Of a stretch of DNA of 64,000 nucleotides, positions 59,044 through 64,000 are shown one piece after another. Origin of the DNA: Rhodocyclaceae bacterium (GTDB lineage: Bacteria; Pseudomonadota; Gammaproteobacteria; Burkholderiales; Rhodocyclaceae); assembly GCA_019455325.1 (NCBI GenBank), contig JACFMQ010000004.1, forward strand, positions 62,001 through 126,000, read 5' to 3'. A program made the position numbers and the translations under genes. Under the pieces are notes generated by a model. The model was given only the letters and a program-made list of their open reading frames with translations. It had not been told where the DNA came from and did not search any database. Position 1 is the stretch's first letter; every line of letters starts with the position of its first letter.

Positions 59044-60423
59044 CCGCCGCGCGTCGGCGCCTCGCTGCGCCTGCGCTTGCTCGCCGGCACGCTGGTCTGG
59101 GTGGCGCTGTCGGTCGCCGTCGCCGGCTGGGGTCTCGGCCGGCTGTTCCGCGACCACGTCGGCGCGCAGCTCGACGCCATGCTCGTCCTCCACCTCGACC
59201 AGCTCGCCGCCGGCCTCGCCGTCGACGACGCCGGCCGGCCGACGCTGAAGGCGCCGCCGGCCGACCCGCGCCTCGCCCGGCCCTACGCCGGCCTCTACTG
59301 GCAGATCGACCGCATCCCGGCCAGCGCCGACGGCGTCGGCGTGCTGCGCTCGCGCTCGCTGTGGGACGCCGCGCTGCGCGCGCCGGACGACGCGCTCGCC
59401 GACGGCGCGATCCACCGCCACCGCGTCGCCGGCCCGGACAGCGCAACGCTCCTCCTCGTCGAGCGCGGCGTGCGCCTCAACGAGAACGACGACAGCGCCT
59501 GGCGCCTGCTCGTCGCCGCCGACGAGAAGCTGCTCGCCGAGCCGCTGGCGCGCTTCGACGGCGCGCTGTGGCTGGCACTCGGCATCCTCGCCCTCGGCTT
59601 GGCGGCGGCCGCGGCCGTGCAGGTCGGCGCCGGCCTGGCGCCGCTGCGCGCGCTGCGCACGGCGCTCGCCCGCGTGCGCGGCGGCGAGGCGCAGCGGCTG
59701 CACGGCGAATTCCCGCAGGAACTGATGCCGCTGGTCGACGAGTTCAACAGCGTGCTCGCGCACAACGCCGAGGTCGTCGAGCGCGCGCGCACGCAGGCCG
59801 GCAATCTCGCGCACGCGCTGAAGACGCCGCTGGCCGTGCTCGCCAACGCCGCCGAAGGCCGCGACGACGCGCTGGCGCGCCTGGTCGCCGAGCAGGTCGC
59901 CGGCGCCCGCCGCCAGGTCGACTGGCACCTCGCCCGCGCGCAGGCCGCGGCCGGCCGCCGCAGCGGCGCGCGGGCGCCGCTGGCGCCGCTGGTCGACGGC
60001 CTGCTGCGGGCGATGCGCCGGCTCCACGCCGAACGCAGCCTCGACCTCGCCGCGCGGCCACTGCCGGCGGCGCTGGCCTTCGCCGGCGACGCGCAGGATC
60101 TGCAGGAGATGCTCGGCAACCTGCTCGACAACGCCTGCAAGTGGGCGGCGACGCGGGTCGAGGTGGCGGCCGGCGGCGACGGAGAGCACCTGATCATCAC
60201 TGTGGACGACGACGGCGCCGGCCTCGCCGCCGAACGCCGCGACGAAGTGCTGCGCCGCGGCGTGCGCGCCGACGAGCGGGTGCCCGGCTCCGGCCTCGGC
60301 CTGGCCATCGTCGACGACCTCGCCCGCCTCTACGGCGGCGAGGTGACGCTCGCCGATTCGCCGCTCGGCGGCCTGCGCGCCCGGCTGCGGCTGCCGGCCG
60401 CGCCGTCGCCGGCGGGCCGCTGA
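59035..60423 (+). CDS. Sensor histidine kinase (PhoQ/QseC-like)
   Basis: 462 residues. Two membrane helices (about 14-34 and 177-200) around a periplasmic domain of about 140 residues, HAMP-like linker, H-box RTQAGNLAHALKTPLAVLANAAE (PhoQ-like HxLKTPLAVL), N-box LGNLLDNACKWA, G-boxes DDDGAGL and GSGLGLAIV. GTG start at 59035 served by the repeat. Partner of the regulator at 58210-58872, from which it is parted by two 83-bp repeat units. Confidence 0.9.
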   Translation: MNAPPRVGASLRLRLLAGTLVWVALSVAVAGWGLGRLFRDHVGAQLDAMLVLHLDQLAAGLAVDDAGRPTLKAPPADPRLARPYAGLYWQIDRIPASADGVGVLRSRSLWDAALRAPDDALADGAIHRHRVAGPDSATLLLVERGVRLNENDDSAWRLLVAADEKLLAEPLARFDGALWLALGILALGLAAAAAVQVGAGLAPLRALRTALARVRGGEAQRLHGEFPQELMPLVDEFNSVLAHNAEVVERARTQAGNLAHALKTPLAVLANAAEGRDDALARLVAEQVAGARRQVDWHLARAQAAAGRRSGARAPLAPLVDGLLRAMRRLHAERSLDLAARPLPAALAFAGDAQDLQEMLGNLLDNACKWAATRVEVAAGGDGEHLIITVDDDGAGLAAERRDEVLRRGVRADERVPGSGLGLAIVDDLARLYGGEVTLADSPLGGLRARLRLPAAPSPAGR

Positions 60424-60430
60424 CGACCGC

Positions 60431-61774
60431 TCACCTGGCCGCGCTGTCGGCGGTGTGAACGCGGAGCTCCCGCCAGAGGATGCCGCAGATCAGCACGGCG
60501 GCGACCACCAGGCTGGCCAGCGTGGACAGCCAGAAGCCTTCCACCCCCATCGGTTGCGGCGCCTTGAAGGCCAGCCACCAGCCGCCGAGGAGGCCGACGC
60601 CCCAGAAGGCGACGGTGTGCACCAGCATCGGCGCGAAGGTGACCTTGTAGCCGCGCAGCGCGTAGGCGGCGACCGTCTGCACCGCGTCGAAGAACTGGTA
60701 GAGCGCGACGTAGCCGATCAGCGAGAGCGCCACCGCGCGCACCGCCGGATCGCCGCTGAAGGCGGCGACCAGCGGCTGGGCGGCGAGCCAGAGCGCGACG
60801 CCGAGCAGCGCCGACAGTCCGCCGGCAAGCAGCAGGCCGGCGCCGATGGCGGCGCGCGAGCGCGGCCGGTCGCGCGCGCCGACCGCCTGGCCGACCTGCG
60901 CCAGCGTGGCGATGGCCAGCGCCAGCGGCAGCATGTAGCAGATGGCGCCGATGTTGGCGACGACGCGGTGGCCGGCCACCGCCGTCGCGCCGAGCTGGGC
61001 GACGAAGAGCGCGATCAGCGTAAACGAGGTGATCTCGACGAAGTTGGAGAAGCCCATCGGCAGGCCGAGGCGCAGCAGCTCGCGCTGCGCCGGCCAGCGC
61101 GGCGCCTGCCAGTGGGCGAAGGGCGCGTAGCGCGCAAGCGCCGGCGAACGGGCGACCCAGAGCGCCGCCAGCGCGCAGCCGACCCAGTTCACCAGCACGT
61201 TCGAGAGGCCGCAGCCGAGCGCGCCGAGCGGCTCGGTGAACACGCCGGCGACCAGCGTCCACGCCAGCGCGCCGTGCAGCAGCGTGTTGCCGAGGCTGAT
61301 GACCATCAGCGGCCGCGGCTGCCGCAGCGCGTTGCAGAAGGAATAGAAGGTCCGGTAGAGCAGCGCCGCCGGCATGCCGCAGGCGAGGATGCGCAGGTAG
61401 GCGCGCAGCTTTTCCTCGACCGCCGGCTCGATCGTCGACAGCGCCAGGATCGGGTCGGGAAACCACAGGATCAGGATGCCCGGCACGGAAAGGGCCAGCG
61501 CCAGCCACACCGTCTGCTGCAGCGCGCCGGCCACCTCGCCGTCGCGCTTGGCGCCGACGTGCTGGGCCACGGTCGGCGCCACCGCCTGCAGGACGCCGAC
61601 CAGCGCGAAGACGATGGCGATGTAGATGCCGCCGCCGACCGCCACCGCCGCCAGATCGACCGTGCCGTGGTGACCGAGGAGCACGGTGTCGGTGACCATC
61701 ATGCCCATCGCGGCGAGCTGGGCGACCAGGATCGGCCAGGCGTGGCCGACGATCTTCGCGGCCTGCCCCCTCAC
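60431..61774 (-). CDS. MATE family multidrug/cation efflux protein
   Basis: 447 residues from a GTG at 61774 (VRGQAAKIVGHAWPILVAQLAAMGMMVTDTVLLG), with twelve predicted helices. MATE features include the paired repeats LAAVAVGGGIYIAIVFALVGVLQAVAPTVAQHVGA and MGFSNFVEITSFTLIALFVAQLGATAVAGHRVVANI. NorM-like, exporting organic cations against Na+ or H+. Longer in-frame starts exist, but would run into the promoter of the divergent gene. Confidence 0.88.
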   Translation of the reverse strand: MRGQAAKIVGHAWPILVAQLAAMGMMVTDTVLLGHHGTVDLAAVAVGGGIYIAIVFALVGVLQAVAPTVAQHVGAKRDGEVAGALQQTVWLALALSVPGILILWFPDPILALSTIEPAVEEKLRAYLRILACGMPAALLYRTFYSFCNALRQPRPLMVISLGNTLLHGALAWTLVAGVFTEPLGALGCGLSNVLVNWVGCALAALWVARSPALARYAPFAHWQAPRWPAQRELLRLGLPMGFSNFVEITSFTLIALFVAQLGATAVAGHRVVANIGAICYMLPLALAIATLAQVGQAVGARDRPRSRAAIGAGLLLAGGLSALLGVALWLAAQPLVAAFSGDPAVRAVALSLIGYVALYQFFDAVQTVAAYALRGYKVTFAPMLVHTVAFWGVGLLGGWWLAFKAPQPMGVEGFWLSTLASLVVAAVLICGILWRELRVHTADSAAR

Positions 61775-61884
61775 AGCCCGTTCGCCCCGGCTTGTGCGTC
61801 GTATTCGATATGGATAATCTTGGCACCTGCTCGACGCCGCCGGCACCGAACGGCAAGCGCGAGCCACAGGGAGAACCGACCGTC

Positions 61885-63135
61885 GTGCACACCACCACCT
61901 GCCACTATTCGCTGCTCGGCATCGCCGCCGACGCCAGCGCCGAGGAGATCGGCGCCGCCTACGCGCGCGCGCTGGCCCACGTCAAGCGGCGGCTGGCCGA
62001 GGGCAGGCCGCTGCCGCTGGAACACATCGACGCGCTGCGCGCGGCGCACCGCATCCTGAGCGAGCCGGCGTCGCGCGCCGCCTACGACCGCAGCCGCGCC
62101 GGCGAGCAGCCGGCCGCCAGGGCGGCCGAAACCGCCGGCGAGGCGGCGGTCGAGTTCCGCGGCGACGGCATGGAATACCTGCGCATCTGGCTGGTGAACG
62201 TGGCGCTCACCCTGCTCACGCTCGGCGTCTACTCGGCCTGGGCCAAGGTCCGGCGCGAGAAATACTTCCATCGCAACCTGGTGGTCGATGGCGCATCGTT
62301 CGACTATCACGGGGCTCCCCGCGCGATCCTGCTCGGCCGCATCTTGCTCGTCGTCCTGTTGGTCGTCATCAATCTCGCCGAGGGGTTCCACCCCGCGGCG
62401 CGCATCGCCGCGGCCCTGGCGGCGATGTTCGGCTTTCCCTGGCTGCTGGTCCGCTCGCTGCAGTTCCGCGCGCGCAACACCAGCTATCGCGGCCTGCGCT
62501 TCTCGTTCGACGCCGCCTACCGCGATGCGCTGCTGCTCTATCTCGTCCACGGCGGGCTGACCGTCCTCACGCTGGGCCTCTATTTCCCCGCCTTCCTGCG
62601 CCGGCAGAAGGCCTTCCTGGCGCGCCACCTGCGCTTCGGCGACCTGCGCTGCGGGTTCGACGCCAGCGTCGCGGCATTCTACCGCGAGCTGAAGGTGCCG
62701 CTGATCCTGTGGCTGCTGCTGCCGGTCGCCGCCGTGGCGCTGCCGATCCTCGCCGGCCCGGTGCTGGCGATGCTGTTGCTGCCGATCGTCGCCACCTTCC
62801 TCGTCCTGCTCCTCAACCTGCTGCTCGTCCCCTACGTGCGGGTGGTCGGCACCAACCTGCTGTGGAACCACCTGTCGCTCGGCGGCACGCGCTTTCGCAG
62901 CACGCAGACCGTGCGCGGCTATCTCAATCTGGTCGTCGGCAACTGGCTGCTGACGATCCTGACGCTCGGCTTCTACTGGCCGATCGCCCAGGTGCGGGTG
63001 GCGAAGTACCGCGCCGCGCACCTGAGCGTCGTCGCCCCGGCGGCGCTGGCCGCGGCCGTCGCTGCCCAGGGCGAGACGCCGGCCGCGTTCGGCGACGAGG
63101 TCGCGGAAAGCTTCGACCTCGACATCGCGCTCTGA
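61885..63135 (+). CDS. J-like domain fused to DUF898 (YjgN-type) membrane protein
   Basis: About 416 residues from GTG 61885. Residues 5-70 resemble a DnaJ domain (YSLLGIAADASAEEIGAAYARAL ... RILSEPASRAAYDRSRAG) but lack the HPD tripeptide needed to stimulate Hsp70. From about 95 on it is a DUF898/YjgN membrane protein with repeated ITLGVYSAWAKVRREKYF-like and TLGFYWPIAQVRVAKYRAAH motifs and about seven helices. Start uncertain: ATG at 61810 is in frame. It is followed by an M48 peptidase after 10 nt. Confidence 0.82.
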   Translation: MHTTTCHYSLLGIAADASAEEIGAAYARALAHVKRRLAEGRPLPLEHIDALRAAHRILSEPASRAAYDRSRAGEQPAARAAETAGEAAVEFRGDGMEYLRIWLVNVALTLLTLGVYSAWAKVRREKYFHRNLVVDGASFDYHGAPRAILLGRILLVVLLVVINLAEGFHPAARIAAALAAMFGFPWLLVRSLQFRARNTSYRGLRFSFDAAYRDALLLYLVHGGLTVLTLGLYFPAFLRRQKAFLARHLRFGDLRCGFDASVAAFYRELKVPLILWLLLPVAAVALPILAGPVLAMLLLPIVATFLVLLLNLLLVPYVRVVGTNLLWNHLSLGGTRFRSTQTVRGYLNLVVGNWLLTILTLGFYWPIAQVRVAKYRAAHLSVVAPAALAAAVAAQGETPAAFGDEVAESFDLDIAL

Positions 63136-63145
63136 GCCGGCGCCG

Positions 63146-64000
63146 ATGACCGCCGCCTTCTACTACGACGGACGCAGCGCAGAGCGCCGGACCGTCCGCC
63201 TGACGGTGGACGGCGGGCGCCTGCGCATCGCCGGCGAAGCCGTCGACGCCGCGGTGCCGCTGGCGCAGGTCGATTTCGGCGAGCCGCTGGGCAAGGGGCC
63301 GCGCGTCATCGAGCTGCCCGACGGCGCCCGCTGCGAGGTTGCCGACCACGCGGGCCTGGCGCGCCTGCTGGCCGCCGCCGGCCATGCCGACGGTCTGGTC
63401 GCCCGGCTGCAGGCGCGCTGGCGCTGGGCCGCCGCGGCGCTCGCCGCGGTCGTCGCCGTCGCCGCGGCCGGCTATCTGTGGGGGCTGCCGGCGGCCGCCC
63501 GCGCGCTCGCCCCGCACGTGCCGGCGACGCTGACCCAGACGATCTCCGACAGCGTGCTCGTCCAGCTCGACCGGCAGCTCTTCCGGCCGAGCGAGCTATC
63601 GCCGGCGCAGCAGGAACACCTGCGCCGGCGGGCCGAGGCATCGCTGCGCCGCGCCGGCCTGCCGGCCTGGCGACTGCATTTCCGCGCGGCGTCGCAGCTC
63701 GGTCCGAACGCGCTGGCGCTGCCGGCCGGCGACATCGTCGTGCTCGACAAGCTGGTGCAGTTGCTCGACGAGCGCGAACTGCTCGCCGTCGTCGCCCACG
63801 AGATCGGCCACGTCGCCCACCGCCACGGCATGCAGCGGCTGATCCAGGGCACCGCCGTGTCGCTGGTCATGGCCGCCTGGTTCGGCGACGTCTCGTCGGC
63901 GGCCGCGGTGCTCGCCGGCCAGTTGCTGCAGGCCGGCTATTCGCGCGGCGCGGAAGGCGAGGCCGACCGCTTCGCGGCCCGCCTGCTCGACGCCTGCTGC
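63146..64000 (+). CDS. M48 family zinc metallopeptidase (3' end missing)
   Basis: 285 residues visible. A small N-terminal beta domain (FYYDGRSAERRTVRLTVDGGRLRIAGEAV), one membrane helix (WRWAAAALAAVVAVAAAGYLWGL), then an M48 peptidase domain with zinc motif VVAHEIGHVAHRH at about 215-225 and the start of the downstream ligand region (SRGAEGEADRFAARLLDA). Predicted active site on the periplasmic side, as in BepA/LoiP-like proteases. The gene runs off the right edge. Confidence 0.92.
   Translation, partial: MTAAFYYDGRSAERRTVRLTVDGGRLRIAGEAVDAAVPLAQVDFGEPLGKGPRVIELPDGARCEVADHAGLARLLAAAGHADGLVARLQARWRWAAAALAAVVAVAAAGYLWGLPAAARALAPHVPATLTQTISDSVLVQLDRQLFRPSELSPAQQEHLRRRAEASLRRAGLPAWRLHFRAASQLGPNALALPAGDIVVLDKLVQLLDERELLAVVAHEIGHVAHRHGMQRLIQGTAVSLVMAAWFGDVSSAAAVLAGQLLQAGYSRGAEGEADRFAARLLDACC

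Noticed and set aside
58096-60189. 697-codon open frame antisense to the regulator and kinase genes
   Set aside because: Same composition artefact; it also crosses the 83-bp repeats, and the sense strand encodes clear family members.

Overview
The window is chromosomal DNA of about 69-70% G+C, densely coded, from a respiratory betaproteobacterium, most likely order Rhodocyclales. Three features point there: heme d1 genes nirJ-nirN under an FNR/DNR-type box, a cyanophycin locus with two different synthetases plus its dedicated ABC transporter, and AauSR-type control of acidic amino acid uptake. No rRNA, tRNA, CRISPR array or intact insertion sequence was seen. The organism is inferred from gene content only.

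Layout. 1-6923 (+): Mrp/Mbh-type cation/proton antiporter operon in the order F, G, A-tail (DUF4040), B, C, D, with two further antiporter-like subunits; the left edge cuts mrpF. 6911-8749 (-): rluE, a small exported protein, a DUF192 protein, ubiC. 8769-11696 (-): nirJ-nirN with promoter and terminator. 11777-13769: ybjQ-like gene, an ICMT-like methyltransferase, a small membrane protein, a lipoprotein ecotin. 13792-18972: STN-type TonB-dependent receptor and its FecI/FecR regulators, separated by an opposite-strand nucleotidyltransferase-fold gene. 19158-26709 (+): cyanophycin operon (ABC transporter, DUF1854, CphA', CphA). 26741-28515 (+): small accessory segment with an Rpn nuclease and a Phd/PIN toxin-antitoxin pair, lying between two copies of the 3' end of cphA.

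28557-35786 (-): an eight-gene operon headed by a very short, Geobacter-like pilin and a small secreted partner, followed after a terminator by an ABC-2 exporter, a membrane-anchored protein with a GspG-like tail, a phosphoethanolamine transferase and a split MFS/spermidine-synthase-like pair. 35917-39478: FHA protein, TerC protein, a carbonic-anhydrase fold lacking its zinc histidines, a CDF transporter remnant, a second toxin-antitoxin pair. 39535-42373 (-): DUF2889-sucC-sucD. 42350-50704 (-): aauSR, aspA and gltIJKL; gltI has a sigma-54 promoter and two phased AauR sites, which ties the two-component system to glutamate/aspartate uptake and deamination to fumarate. 50786-57326: M61 peptidase, small exported and membrane proteins, an intradiol dioxygenase, an ECF sigma/anti-sigma/Spy-like module, a ferric-reductase-like protein. 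57345-60423: two divergent PepSY genes and a response regulator/kinase pair with an 11-bp direct-repeat operator. 60431-64000: MATE exporter, a J-like/DUF898 membrane protein, an M48 peptidase cut by the right edge.

The observations most worth following are (i) an 83-bp element present three times exactly at start codons, each copy carrying a 28-codon ORF that keeps stop/start coupling between the flanking genes; (ii) the split short-pilin operon with its exporter and modification genes; (iii) the zinc-less carbonic anhydrase fusion; and (iv) the duplicated cphA end flanking rpn.
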